This document shows positions 38,220 to 51,815 of a stretch of 64,000 nt of DNA, in pieces (the stretch's first letter is position 1; the number at the start of each line of letters is the position of its first letter). The stretch is taken from contig OX439131.1 of the NCBI GenBank assembly GCA_949318235.1, positions 36,598,805-36,662,804 on the forward strand, in the 5' to 3' direction. The translations under genes and the position numbers were made by a program. The notes below the pieces were generated by a model. That model saw only the letters and a list, made by a program, of their open reading frames with translations. It had not been told where the DNA came from and ran no database searches. This DNA is from Ecdyonurus torrentis. Its lineage: Eukaryota; Arthropoda; Insecta; Ephemeroptera; Heptageniidae.

Positions 38220-41200
38220 ATTTTCATCTTATCTAAAAAATGTACTCTAATTAAATTTTTACGTTTCACCGTTTTCAAAAATTAAAACACCTCTAACTTA
38301 AAATATATATACATTAGTAAAATGTATAAAAAAATTATAATTATAAAAATGAATACATGTACATAAACTTTGCCTTTTAAATTGAATTGTACGCAAAAAA
38401 AATTTTTTTAACTAAACTAAAAACAAGTATATACAATTTATATAAAATATAATAACAATAGAAACGCTAACAGAAAGCCAGGATTTGTCCATACAAGAAG
38501 ATAGTAATGTATGGGCGTATTATACATCACATGTGGGTAGAGATGTAAATAATGTTGTCATTTGTTTCAACACATTGTTTTCATGAACGGACTAAAAATG
38601 AGTAAACAGAATTTTATTACATGAAAAAATGTAGAAGTTAATACAAAAAAATTCATTTAAATAGAATATTAATGTAAAATAATGAAACAAAAATACTCAT
38701 TTTTATAGATTCATTTAGATTTTTCTACTATCTTATTTGTATTATAAAAAAATACTTGTAATATCAAATATTTATTTTATTTCATGAATTTACAATAAAA
38801 AAACAGTCAGATAAACGGACGGATGGACAGACAGAGCATGGGAGCAGAGAAAATAACAATTAGAATTGAGTAGCAAGTGTGTGGGTGAAAAACAGAGAGA
38901 TAAATAAGATGATTGAAATTATAGCAGGTGTAAGAGAATTGATGTAAGAACTTTACCACATGTTCGATAAAAGACAAAGAACTTTTTTTTTTCCAAACCC
39001 ACGTATATATTTATACGTCTTCATACTTTAAAGTTAAAGTTTAAACATTGATTAAAACAAGTCTCTTATAACCAAAATGTACATCTACTATATTTATACA
39101 TCTTGCTTATAACTAAGAATTCACTGTCATTCATTGACTTCCAAAGTTACAACAATAACAAATCTTGAAAAGCCGATTACCTTAAATACAACTTTGAACT
39201 ACACACGAACTTTTAATTAGGTAAACCTCTTTGATAAGTCATTAAAATTTTAGTTTCAATAACTCCTAAAATATATTTTATAAATGTTCACAAAATACCT
39301 AGCTGTTATATTAAAAATGTGTAGATACAAATTTTGGTCGTCGCATTAGCTGTACAAAGATGTAGCATCTTTTGACATAATGCATCTTCTATTCTCTCTT
39401 TTCTTTCATTTATTTTTCTATGAAAACAGTAAGAAATAGTCAAAATTGTTATTTTAAGATAATTTACACTACACTGCGTGATTTATTATATCATTTTTAG
39501 AACTTTACTGTTAACTTTTTGAAGCAAACAATAAAGTTCACATCGTCGTCATATTTTTTATGCATATTGAAAAGAAAGCTTTCTTTCATAAGATATATAT
39601 TTTTAAATTTTCTGTTTACTCCACAGAGAATTGAACTTTACTTCGAAGAAATGCGTAGAGCAAATAACACAGAAAAATGAAGAAAGGAAAAATCAAAAAT
39701 CAATCTCAAAAGAATAAAAAAAAAAAAACTCAATTCAATAAAAAATAATAATAAAAAAAAAGTTAGAAAATAAAATCAAGATGCCCAGTTTTGAAAACGA
39801 AGTATTTTTCTAGTGGGAAAGAAGATCTAATTTTTATCCACCGTGTATTTTTGTTTTCGCAATTTAAAACTTTGTAATGTAAAATAGAATTTTGATTTTG
39901 ATTTAAATTTATTTTATAAATAAAAAGTAGAACAATAAAATAAACTTTTTTCAAAGAAGTAAATTGGATTTAGAAAAAGAAAATACAAGCAAGTATAATT
40001 TAATTGAATGTAATATAATACTAACTTTAAGTGGATTTTTTTTAAATGCAAACTATAACAGTAGAGCCTCTTCAGTCCCAGTATACAATACAGTAGACAT
40101 CAGATAATTCAAAGAAAAATAGAAAGAAGAAAAAAAAAAAAAAAAAAAGAAAAAAAGAAAAAAAGAAAGAAAAAAGAAAAGAAGAAATTGAGGTATATAA
40201 TTGGACCAGAAAACGCCCTTAAATTTACGCGCTTTTTAAAGCTATTTTAAGCATTTTAGAGTGCGTAGGAGCAAAAGTAAATCATAAACTCCTTTTTGAG
40301 AAAAGATACACCTTTTTGTCATTCTGAGAGCCGCACAAAAATGTGGTTAAAATTTACGCCAATGAAGGAATTTTTAAAAATGTCGGGGACTGAAAAGGGT
40401 AGAAAAGTATGTAGAAAAACATTTTGCTTGCTAATTACAACTACAGTAAATGTGAAATATTTGCCTAACAATACATACAGTTAATAACAATAGGTTTTAT
40501 TACTTTCCATTTTCATTTTGAAATATAGCTACTATATGAGCACCATAGTAGAAGTGCATGTTTATACTTTTCCGTTTTTAACATTTTACTTTCTCTTTTT
40601 ATACAACATTGATTCTGGCAGAGAACTTTTTTATATGCAATGCACAGAAAACTTTATATTATTATTATACATTTACTTTTGCTTTCAATAAAAAGAATAA
40701 AGTTTAAAAAATCATGAATTTGCTGAGCAATACTTTAAATTCAATTACGCTGAAATAAAATCTATATTTTAAAAACAACAACAATGTACTTGTAATGAGA
40801 TAATCTTGTTAGTAAGTAACGTAGAAAACAACAGCAACAATTATTGTATTTTAACTTTTAATGAAAACATAATAACAGTTTATTTATTATGAAATAAACT
40901 AAGTTTATAACAGAATTACCGTACCTGTAAAAAAAACTTGAAAATTTTGAAATAAACACTTTAAACTTTAACACATTTTCCTCTTTATATTTTAGTTTTC
41001 ATTAATGAGATTTTTTTTTTTTTTTTTTTTTTTTGAAATCCCTTAAATCTGAATATAGTATCAAGTTGCAATTTTAAAGTCTATGTATCACTATAAAGCA
41101 AACTCATGAGATATCGTAGTATGAAAGACAGGTTTGTTGTGATAGCCATTAAAAGTTTTTTGCCTTTGTTTGAGCCCAAAATAAATAAAAACCAAAGTAA

Positions 41201-41342
41201 ATCAAAGAAACAAAAAACTTTTCATATATATAACAAGCTCAGAGAAAAAAAATGAGGGTAAAAATCATTTAAGAGGAAATTGTGTTTGGCTAAGGATTAT
41301 CTTTTATGTCCCAGTAATTTAAAAGAAGGCTGTGAATCTTCA

Positions 41343-41345
<3 letters not shown>

Positions 41346-41381
<36 letters not shown>
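41346..41381. repeat. Poly-T tract
   Basis: A T run of about 36 bases. Confidence 0.95.
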
Positions 41382-41387
<6 letters not shown>

Positions 41388-41455
41388 TATTTGTTTGTAG
41401 GTTTTACATGATACTTGATGCAAAGGTAAAGAATTCATTCGATAAAGTATACAAT

Positions 41456-41643
41456 CGATCTTGTTGCGAACAAAATGTATTATCTCGTTTTTTGTCACGT
41501 GAAGCAAAATGTCTATCTCAAGCGCCATCTCCATAACGTTCGGGAACGAGATAGACAATTTGCTTACGGTGATGAAAAACGAGATAGACATTTTGCTTCG
41601 CGTGATAAAATATGAGATAGACATTTTGTTCACAACATGATCG
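41456..41643. mobile_element. Foldback element built from about 33-bp internal repeats
   Basis: The ends CGATCTTGTTGCGAACAAAA and its inverse are terminal inverted repeats. From the right edge inward, three consecutive units each contain GCAAAATGTCTATCTC or a close variant followed by ATCAC. From the left edge, two such units run in the opposite orientation. The element is therefore a mirror array of one short module around a GC-richer centre (GCGCCATCTCCATAACGTTC). It is non-coding. Confidence 0.75.
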
Positions 41644-42261
41644 AACAGTCAATAGATTCGGGGAGTTTTCTTGTATACAGTATATTAAGGGGCTGTAGAC
41701 TTTATAGGTGTGTGTTACGTTTATTTTATACGCATCTCTTTTCCTTTTATCTCTCTCTCTCTCTCTCACTTCAACATTTTAAAGTTATATATTTCTAAAT
41801 CAAAAATTATAAACTATAGCATAGAAATGCCTATTGCCTACCATAATACGGTTATACCATAATTTTCCTATACAAAGAACTAAAATAAAAGCAATTTAAA
41901 AATTATAAAATAAAAACTCACCACTTGAGTATATTTGATATTTTACTGTATGTCTTACTAAGCCCCCGTATCCCGTATACATAAAGTGAGACTGGAATTA
42001 TGATATTTATTCACAAACTGTTCATGTTATAACAAGATTGATGTTCAACTTACTTAAAGATAAGTTCAGTTTTCTGTACTGACTATAGGATGTCTATGTT
42101 AGTATAGTACTTTGTATGAAGAAGAAGAATTGAATGTTGTTTCATGTAAATATTGTTTCTAGAGATGAACGTGGTCTACTAATTAAATACAAGCAACATT
42201 GTTTGTCTTTTTTTTTTTTTTTTTTTGAATACCAAACATAGATTAAAAAAAAAATTGGGGC

Positions 42262-42265
<4 letters not shown>

Positions 42266-42292
<27 letters not shown>

Positions 42293-42679
42293 GCTTGCTT
42301 GCTTGCCATATTGTGTTAATGTGCTATACACCAATCCCAGTCCCAGTCAGGACATTGTCTTATCGACAGGTAAGGACTTGCCGATTAATGGAAAAGCACA
42401 TACGGGCCGGCCACGGCCTAAGTACACAGCCCGGCATTCGCCATGACAGCCTAGAGAAACCGTGGAAACATCTAGGCAGGCTGGTCGGTGGAATCACATC
42501 AATCATGCACCTCCCGAATACTGTGCGTCGTCATGGAATGCATGTAAACATGCATCGTGCAACGTGTTGTGCTCTCACACTTCACGTACGCACCCAGCAG
42601 TGGCTCGAACCTATACTCGGTGAGGAGTACAGAGTTGCGAGTCAGCTGCCTTCACCACTCGGCCATACCAGCTCGGTAT
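42266..42679 (-). mobile_element. tRNA-derived SINE (Leu/Ser-like head), copy 2, with poly-A tail
   Basis: On the minus strand it has TATGGCCGAGTGGTGAAGGC (A-box region), TATAGGTTCGAGCCACTGCT (B-box) and the shared body motif GGTTTCTCTAGGCTGTCATG. It ends in (GCAA)n and a run of about 27 A. The tail shows it retroposed in this orientation. The 128-codon plus-strand frame across it is antisense read-through of the SINE, not a gene. The head here is closer to an intact type II tRNA box pair than in copy 1. Confidence 0.85.
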
Positions 42680-43649
42680 AGTTTATAAAACATTTTACCC
42701 AAAATGCTTTACATTGGTTATCTTCTTTTGTATTCTTGTATTATTTTGGGTATTAATTTTCAATTTACTAAAGGATTTCTAACATATAATCATCTAATCT
42801 AATGGAGCTTAAATCTACTCTAGCATTTAGCATCTATTTAATATGCACCCTAAATATTTACAGGCTTTATAATGCTATTTAATATAACTAATATTAAATT
42901 AATAACTAATAATTTAATTAATAAATATATTTATTTATAGTATGTATATGGTTTATAAAACTGTTTAAAAAATTTGACCTTTGAAACATCATCTTTTCGG
43001 TTGCTTTGTAAGTAAGTGGCAACGTATATACCTAAACCATACAAGATTATTCTGGTATTTACGTTTCTACAATTTATAAAATGATGCAAAGTAAATAGAA
43101 ATTTTGTTTTTTAGTGACGCACAATTTGAGAGTAAAGACGAATGTAACTCTTTGAAGTTAACTCACTGAGGCGTAATTTTAAGTACAAAGGTCAATACAC
43201 AGGTCATTTCAAGAGGTCAAATGTCAAACATTTTCTCAAAAGTCTTTTACTTCCAAAGACTACTAGCTACATCGTGCTACAACTAAAAGTAGGAGGGGAA
43301 AATATATTATATAAAAATCATATATGCAAGAATGTATTTTTTCCCCTTTATTTCTTTCTGAAATGCCTTTATTTTTTATTGAATTAAAACTTAGATTTCA
43401 AATACGAAGCATCGCAAAAATAATAATAATAAAAGGTAGTATTTATTTTTATACATGATTCATCCAGCTACCGTTCATTATTATTCTAAAATAACTTAAT
43501 TTCAACGCAATGTTGAAACAAAATATTGCTTGTTTGTACTCCAAAAGATACATAATACTGTATATAATTGGTTGCATTTCAACTAATTTATATTATTTTC
43601 ATATTAAGTTTCTAAATAGGTAAAAGGACTTCACAACAAATTATTTATC

Positions 43650-43651
<2 letters not shown>

Positions 43652-43699
<48 letters not shown>
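43652..43699. repeat. (TC)n microsatellite
   Basis: About 48 bases of perfect TC. Confidence 0.96.
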
Positions 43700-43702
<3 letters not shown>

Positions 43703-43754
43703 CTCTGATATACACATATTATATATTATATTATATAATATGTGTATGTGCGTG

Positions 43755-43759
<5 letters not shown>

Positions 43760-43833
<74 letters not shown>
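43760..43833. repeat. (AT)n microsatellite
   Basis: About 74 bases. It is preceded at 43712-43745 by a TATA-rich hairpin, CACATATTATATA...TATAATATGTG. Confidence 0.95.
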
Positions 43834-43834
<1 letters not shown>

Positions 43835-44179
43835 CTATTAATGACTTTGTGGTCCGCATAAATAATTGGTGCCACAATAATGATCTAAATTCTCTCATTA
43901 ACTTATCAACTAAAATTTTTAGTCAAAAACATTGTCATCTACATCTAATTCTGTTTCAGTACGATACTTATTTGATGGTCATTTTTTTAATTTAAAAATT
44001 TGTAGAAATCTAAATAATATTTTAATTAAAATCTATTGTTTAATAACTGAAATAAGTTTTACAATAATTAAATAGAATAACTTCAATCATGATGGAACAT
44101 TTATGGGAGCTATTCAATGTCCACTTGTTTTCTATGATGTTTATAATAGTTTTGAAATAACAGTAAGGACTGTGTAATT

Positions 44180-44186
<7 letters not shown>

Positions 44187-44267
<81 letters not shown>
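44187..44267. repeat. (GA)n microsatellite
   Basis: About 80 bases of perfect GA. Confidence 0.97.
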
Positions 44268-44270
<3 letters not shown>

Positions 44271-46290
44271 AAATTGAGACCGTAATTAATAAACATTTAC
44301 AGTCACCGCTTAGACACCTTCATAAATTCAAACAACAATTACATTCTGTTTTTAATTACGTCAATTACTTTTAATTTGGTTAAGTTCTCAAGAACTAATT
44401 TAAAATTTTTAATCTAATTTAATTTGAATTTTCAAACAATAAACTTCAAGCTGTCATTTTCTATTTACTTTAAACATTTTCAAAAAGCAATCCTATTAAC
44501 TGCTTATGTGTATGTATATATATAATAAATATAATATACATTATTAATAGTAACTCATTATTATAAGAGAATTTTACATTTAATATCTTTAAGAAATATA
44601 ATTTTCAGAGGCTTAAATATCTCATAAATAAATTAAAGATTATTATTATAAAATTTTATTGCCCCTACTTTGCAATGCTGTTTTTCCTTTCATTCAGGTA
44701 ATTTTACAAGACGAGGAAAAAACTTCCTACGTGGACTATTGTATTATGGAGAAATAATATGAAACTTGCAAATTGAAACACCAATATAAAGAAAAGTTAA
44801 TTTATATTAAAAAAAAAAAAAAAAAATTTAACACCTAACAAAAATAGTAATAAAAATAGCAACAAAAATACCTATTATACACGTTTGAAATATGTAATAC
44901 GTTATTTATGCTGTATTCATGATACAAATAATGTTATATTTTAGAATTGTAGAAATAATTAAGCTGTAAAATAAAAATGTTATAATATGCATTTATAATG
45001 AATCAATATATTATATAGATTTTTTTTCTTTTTTTTTTTTTTTGTAATAAATATGTTCTAAATCGTGTTTGGGTAAAAACTAGATAAAAAAGATATGCAT
45101 ATTTCTATTTTTCTAATAATCTATTATATCTAGTTAAATTTATCAATTACAGCAGTATGTAAATTTAATATTCAGTTTTCATGAAAGTTAATCATGAGAT
45201 GTCAGTCATGAACATATGGTTATGAAGTTTACTTGATGATTTTGCTGATTGTAGCTATTTGTTCACACCAGGCGTTCCAATGAACCTTATATGAGTTTAT
45301 TAAACAATATTTGCGTGCTGTCTGCTCTAAATATTCAATCTACTTACTACTTATCATTCATTGGTTTTAGTTTGCATTTAGCAATAAAGCTAAAAATAGT
45401 TATTATTTTTGCTAAACGCATATTTACATTATACTAAATTAAATGTTTTTTTCTTCTTCTTCTAACAATAAATTTTCTCATATTAACTAACAATCAAAGT
45501 TATATGAATATTTTATTTACTTTTTATAATTATTATTATTTTTTAATTTCTTACTTAAAAAAAATGTTTATTTTTTTATCATATTTGCAGATTTTGCTCA
45601 TAATTGTGAATTAATATACAATTTGAAATTGTTTCATTAGCATTGAATAAATTTTCTTTATAAAAACACCAATTTCAACTTTTTCGTCCAATCCATACTT
45701 TTTTTTCGCGCACTTTCAAAGTTATACTTGGTTTAAATATTTGAACCAGTTATTAACAAAGTAATTTAAAATTTATCTTTATAATTTTGACATCATGTAT
45801 ATTATGTAAATATATTTTTTATTATTATTTAAAAAACAGGCAAACATAACCTTGCGATATGAAAACCTTGTGAACAATTTAATTAAGTTGTGAATCCGTA
45901 TAGAAAATGTTGTTTACTCACAAGCAAGAGGGAGAGCTGAGCAGCATGAGGAGTGAGAGAGGATGTAAATGTGGATTTAAAAATGTGAAGTGTTTCAACT
46001 CAACTCTACTCTACTCTACAGCTTCAAATAAATTAAAACAATCTTTGTTCCGTTGTATATATCTATGTCATGGGAAAAGTACGTAATTTCATAGGAAATC
46101 TACACATTTAATTGAACTTTTTGTCTTTACATCCTAAAATTTAACTATTTTATAACAATTTGAATTCTTTTCGTATGTTATTAATAAAATAAGAAATCTA
46201 AAAGAGATACTGGTCTCAAAAAAAAAAAAAAAAAAAAAAAAATTAGTCCTCTCAATGATAAATTATGAGATCAGACTTTTATACGTATAC

Positions 46291-46469
46291 ATATTATGCC
46301 ACTTAACCCGCTCACAAACTTGGGAGTAAAACTTTTACAGTAGGCAACCCGCGCTACATTTTCTATTGTAAACCCAAAATTTATGACGTCATAAATTACT
46401 AAAGTTACCTACTTTACAGTTTTTTAATCCCAGTTTGTGAGGATACAGAAGGGTTGATGGACATAATAT
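46291..46469. mobile_element. Small foldback element centred on TGACGTCA
   Basis: The outer arms ATATTATG/CATAATAT, CTCACAAACTTGGGA/TCCCAGTTTGTGAG and ACTTTTACAGTAGGCAA/TTACCTACTTTACAG face each other around TTTATGACGTCATAAA at 46381-46394. The CRE-like palindrome is at the axis of symmetry. It is non-coding and single-copy in the window. Confidence 0.75.
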
Positions 46470-47932
46470 GTGTATGAATGATGGTCCTTAATCATGAATT
46501 TTATGATTTTGATTTAATTTTTTGAGGCCAGGATTCCTTTAAAAATATGATGCAGTGATTGTGATAATATAATTTACGATTCAAATCCAGCGCGTTTTTT
46601 TTTTTTTTTTTTTTTTTATAAAAATAGCTTTGCAAATTTATTGTCGGTTTTTTATCATGGTAAAAAGAAAACAATTACAATTAATCGAGTGTACTTAGGT
46701 ACTTTGTAAGCAGTAACTTGAATTTTACTGAATCAACATTAAAGAGAACTATATATTAGCAAAATGTATTACAAATCAAGATAATAAATCAATGAGTTTT
46801 TAATTTAAAAACACTGTTAGGTTAACAGAGAAAATTATATATGCGCCTTTTATATATAAAAACATCTATAATTTTAATTTATTTTGCTGTCTGGAAACTT
46901 CAAATTCTTAAAGAACAATTCAAATATATAAAATATTTTCGAAAACTAAGTTTAAATTATATTTACTAAGAATTTAAACTTTTATTAACTCACGAAGATA
47001 AGTTTTTTTTTTTTTTTTTTTTTTTTTTCAATGCGAATATAATAAGTGAGCACTAGTAAGCAAATAGTAAGACAATATCGTATGGGTATATCTATATATA
47101 ATAATCTTTCGTGGTGAATTTCTGTAAAACGTAATTGAGCATAGGAAGGAAATTTAATTAAATAAAATCCACCATATACAACAAATTTTCTTTATATTTT
47201 ACTATTATATTAAACTTAAGCTGAACAAATCATTTAATAAATTTAACATTCTTAATTAAACTTTACCATCATATTATATACATTCATTAACTTGCGTTTA
47301 TATTAATCTTTCTTTAATATTTCAAGAATTTTTATTGTATTTTTATAAATGATTTTCATTAAAAAAATAGTTCTCTATCTTTATTTCCATAGAATGTTTT
47401 AAAGATTTCCCTATTTACACATTTTCTTGTAATTTTTGCAATTTTTTTTTCTCCTTCTTTTTTTTGTGTTTTTTAAATAAAAATATTCCAATAACTTTTT
47501 TAATATATGTAATAACAAAAAAATCTACTAAGTTTATATGAATTTTATTTAAATCTGAAATTTCTACCTTTTATAATACTAAAGGAAAATAAACTTTATA
47601 CAATCACTAAATATAGAATTCAATGTGACAACTGTTTTTTTAAACTCAATTAAACTTACACGTGTTTTTATCATTTTATTATGATCTGTAGATAATCCTA
47701 CAATTAAGTCGTTAAAAAATAGTACGTAATTATCTCACTGATTACAAAAGTAAGTGCAGTTTAAATGTACGGACATAACATTTAATACTCAGCGTCAATA
47801 ATCGCTCTCATTTGTATCACTTTTTTTTTTGTTATATTATATCAACTTTTGATACATAAATGACGTCAATATTGCATCAATAAAGATTTATCAAAATCAT
47901 ATAATTTTGCGTATTATAAATAAATGAATGAA

Positions 47933-48047
<115 letters not shown>

Positions 48048-48561
48048 TACATCTTTATTAAAAAAAAAATGCATAGATATAGAAAAAAACACAAATTTTT
48101 GAAAGGGCGAGGTTTGAGCCTAACAATATGTCTGGCCTACTCTTACACCTAACCCCAAAAGAAAACATTCATGTTATTATACTTATAACTCATAAAACTG
48201 TTATTTAAATCAATAATTAAAACTTCTGCTATTTTTTTTTCTGTGACATTCAATTTTTTTTTATTTATTATAATAATTAAAAATGCACAACAAAAACAGT
48301 TACTATAATAAAATAACACATGCATAATACTAATACACGTGTACTGTACAGTAGTATGTATAGCTTTTATGATTTATCTTTCTTTTTATATATATATATT
48401 TATATTTATCTAACATAATCCTTGGGTACTATAAATTTAACAACATTTTAGCAAAGTGGCATTTTAGATATGAATTTTATGTATTACAGTTTTACAATAT
48501 TTACTCAAATTTCAAACATTGCTTTTATCTTTTATGTGGAAATAAAAATTATCGTGCTATA

Positions 48562-48562
48562 T

Positions 48563-48610
<48 letters not shown>
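48562..48610. repeat. (CA)n-(TA)n microsatellite
   Basis: A CA array of about 22 bases running directly into a TA array of about 27 bases. Confidence 0.95.
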
Positions 48611-48613
<3 letters not shown>

Positions 48614-48874
48614 ACGTCAATACAAAAAAAGACTGATTATACGAGTTCTAATTGTGCGTCAAATAGTAATTATCACTATGAATGAGTGTTGAAAGAGGTT
48701 CAATGTAATCACACGTATAGATTATCACTGTCATATCAAAGCATATTTTATTATCAATCCAATTCCATTAATAAAATTTGAATGTTCTTTCCAATAATAT
48801 AATTATAGAAGCATAATATAATATGGCATGTCAGCATTATTTTATTATACATCTGCAGTGCATAGTGATTTTTA

Positions 48875-48878
<4 letters not shown>

Positions 48879-48955
<77 letters not shown>
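48879..48955. repeat. (AT)n microsatellite
   Basis: About 76 bases of perfect AT. Confidence 0.96.
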
Positions 48956-48956
<1 letters not shown>

Positions 48957-49149
48957 TAATAATAATTTTATGCCAATAAAAGTGACATCAAATTTGAATT
49001 ACTTCTGTTATAAGTATATTCGATTATATCGAATGTCATAGCGCAGCGATATGTTCTTAAAATGTGCATCATGATACTGCAGCAGAATCATACACATACA
49101 TACTGCAATAAAGGTGAAGGGATGAGAAACAGTGAAATTCAAAGGTATT

Positions 49150-49505
49150 TTATACAGGGGGAGATACAGGCTCTTGCCGCTTGAAGAAATTTTTAGTCAG
49201 CTGGAAGTAAATCGCAAACGGCAAAATGCAATGTTGCCCGATGCTTAACAAAATTAGGGCTGTCAAACTCGTCAATCTGGCAACGTTTTTCCCTCCCCTT
49301 GTTCACCCTGAGCTACCCTTCAGCCAATCACCCCTTACACGCCGCCTGCTCTCCACCAATCCAACTGCCAGTGTGGATTTTAAATTTTTTACTGCCCTTA
49401 CAGTTCCCGCAATTCTGCCGTTTGCGATAAAAATTGAAGAACGCGCCGCTACCAACTTTCTCTTCACTGCTGCCTATAGCGGGAGTATAGCAATGCTCTA
49501 TCCTT
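49150..49505. promoter_or_regulatory. GC-richer island with CCAAT boxes and an inverted repeat; possible promoter or old TE
   Basis: Composition jumps to roughly 45-50% G+C. Two CCAAT boxes (CAGCCAATCACC near 49321 and CACCAATCCAAC near 49354) are spaced about 34 bases apart. An inverted pair, ATCGCAAACGGCA near 49209 and TGCCGTTTGCGAT near 49417, suggests a degraded foldback element instead. The 98-codon plus-strand frame across it has no recognisable domain. I cannot decide between promoter and repeat from one copy. Confidence 0.3.
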
Positions 49506-49760
49506 ATTATATAGATCAGTGATTTTATATAAATAAAATTTCTACAAAATATACAACTTAAAGTGAAAGTCAATAAAATAAACAAACTTCATTCAATCTT
49601 TCATTGAAAAATGTGAGTTTTTTTTTATTATGATTTATAATCAATAGGGAATTAAAATATATTAGTAGATATTAATATATTGTCAGTTTATTTAAAAAAT
49701 ATATACTTTTATTTAATTGATGGTTTAAAAAAAAACTGAGTTTATTATAAAGTGACTTAC

Positions 49761-49937
49761 TTGAGTGAAAGTTTACTTGGTAGTGGGTGGAGGTTGATGG
49801 ACAGAAAAGGAATAACGATGTTTGCATCTCATCAGGCGGAGTGCTCCCACCTACCCACCCATTCCTGACACCATAAGGGATACGCCTGCTTGCACGACTA
49901 GCTGCCTACAACACCCTAGTTCTCAAACTGACTGAAT
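49761..49937 (-). other. Candidate first exon of an unidentified minus-strand transcript
   Basis: This is a GC-rich island ending, on the minus strand, in CACTCAA followed by a perfect donor, GTAAGT. At its 5' edge are an arthropod-type initiator (TTCAGTCAGTTTG, about 49937) with a TTACGTCA half-CRE just upstream, and an AGTCGTG resembling the DPE core element, about 31 bases in (the canonical position is +28). An ATG at 49827 opens a frame that runs through to the donor, starting MQTSLFLF. No downstream exon was identified below 49755, so it may equally be a non-coding RNA exon or repeat-borne promoter. Confidence 0.3.
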
Positions 49938-51815
49938 GACGTAAAAAATGTCTCACAAGAATTGCAAAACCATTATTTACATTAAGGAGTATATATATAT
50001 ATAAAAAACAGCTATTAAGTTGATACTTTTATGTAAAAATAAATAAAATAAAATATATTTTTATTTGAAGTATTTTATATATTCGATATTGTTGCGAAAA
50101 AAAGGTCATCGGCATGCTTACCGCAATTATCGGCAGGTATTTGCTGCTTTTTTAAAATAAGTTTTACTCATTTGAGAGTTGTGAAATTTTCAAACAAAAA
50201 TGTTTTGGTGCTAAAATTTCAAAGCCCTAAAAATAGTGGAAGTTATTTAAAAAAATACAACTGCCGATAACTGCGGCCTGCCGATAACTATATAGTACAG
50301 TTACCATATAATATAATTATGTATATGATTTTTTTTTTTGCTTGACTCCAATGTACTTTTTAATACTTTATTTTTTTATTATTATTATTACTATTCTTTT
50401 TACAACCATCATCAAACGGAAAACGAAAACCTCAAATGTATCGAACCCATGTACTAAATTGTATACACTACACAGTACACAACACACACACACACACACG
50501 AAGTATTTTTCTTCCACTTGTTGACATACTTCTATGCTGTTTACTCCTGTCATTTTATATTTTTCTTTCCTTCTTTTTTATCCATATTTATTTTACGTCA
50601 TAACTTTCTTCAGAGATTTCAAATCTTATAAAGGTTTGAATCAAAATCTTTCATGTATAACAAGTTTTTCTTCTTTAAAGTATATTAATGTAAACAACTT
50701 GCATAATATTATAACTTTTACTATAGTTTAGTTTTCTTTCAGCTGTGAATAAGTAGGAAAATTGTAGATTTATTCATATTAAATCGATCTGTTTGCTATA
50801 AAGTATATTATCACAGTTTTTATATGTAGTATGTTGATATATTTTGGAAAAAATAAATTGTACATTCACTGAGTTATAAAACTTGATTATATTATCATAA
50901 GAAAATATTATATATTTACAGAGCAGTATGTTAATTATTCTTCGTAGAAATGGATTACATTGCCATAAGACAAGAGACAAGAAAGTAAAATTTAAAATTA
51001 TAAAGTCTACACTGTAGGTACATTATTAATTCAGAATTTAGTCATAATTTTATTACGTTTCCTTCCCAAGATAATAGAATAATATTATTTTATATAATAA
51101 TTAATGCAATATAAACATTATTAAATAAATATTTATTTCTAATTTTTATGTTGAAATATATTTAAACATTTATAATTCTTATGTATATATAATTATAACA
51201 AAAAATAACACAATGTAAGTAAAATAAAAATAAAGATAATTTTTAGTAAGACAAAAATATGTTTGTTTATTTTTCTCATAATAAACTTCTTATTTCAAGT
51301 TCAATAAAATTGTTCGAGAGAGTTCAATAAAATATAGCAAAAAGAGAAGATTTGTAAGCCTGTCATAGATAATATTTGACATTCAGTTAGATAGATAAAA
51401 ACTCACACAAAACCTTATCAAAATACTTATATCTCTTAATATTATACTATCGCAATACTGAACATACCAACACCCATGCCTGATGCCTGTGTGTAACTTT
51501 TGTTTACCTTCAATCTAAAAATTGTCCTTCATCGTACTGGGTTATACAGTCTCATCGACTCTTTTTTCTCTCTTAAGTATAATGATTTTTTTAATAATTT
51601 AGCTGATATTTAGAATTATATAAAAGAATAATAGTTTTTTCTTCTTTGTAAAGCTTTTTATTTATTAATAGTAACGCATTTTTAATAAACGTTTCATACT
51701 TTGTAAAACCTGTGAAACAAAGTGGTTTAGTAAAGGAAATTTTATTTTTAATTTAAAATTTTAATTCAGTTTAAAGTATTAATATTAATTAATTATGTAA
51801 ATTACTTTATGTTAT
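49938..51815. other. AT-rich intergenic sequence, no recognised feature
   Basis: A short inverted pair (ACTGCCGATAACTGCGGCCTGC region at 50260-50290, against GCTTACCGCAATTATCGGCAGG at 50117-50138) hints at an old foldback of about 170 bp. Otherwise nothing was recognised. Confidence 0.4.

Larger units (their letters stand above)
42680..46290. other. AT-rich intergenic sequence with microsatellites only
   Basis: Nothing was recognised other than the arrays listed separately, a short A-tract (44809-44826), a T-tract (45022-45043) and an A-tract (46219-46241). Confidence 0.45.

Noticed and set aside
41456..41643. CRISPR-like array
   Set aside because: Units are contiguous without spacers, half are inverted, and the DNA is clearly animal.
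42295..42681. 128-codon ORF with mixed composition
   Set aside because: It lies on the strand opposite a tRNA-derived SINE and covers its full length; the nucleotide homology to the SINE at 36108 explains it.
49226..49522. 98-codon ORF in the GC-richer island
   Set aside because: No domain or codon signal was found. The inverted repeat and CCAAT boxes suggest a promoter or repeat, so no protein was called.
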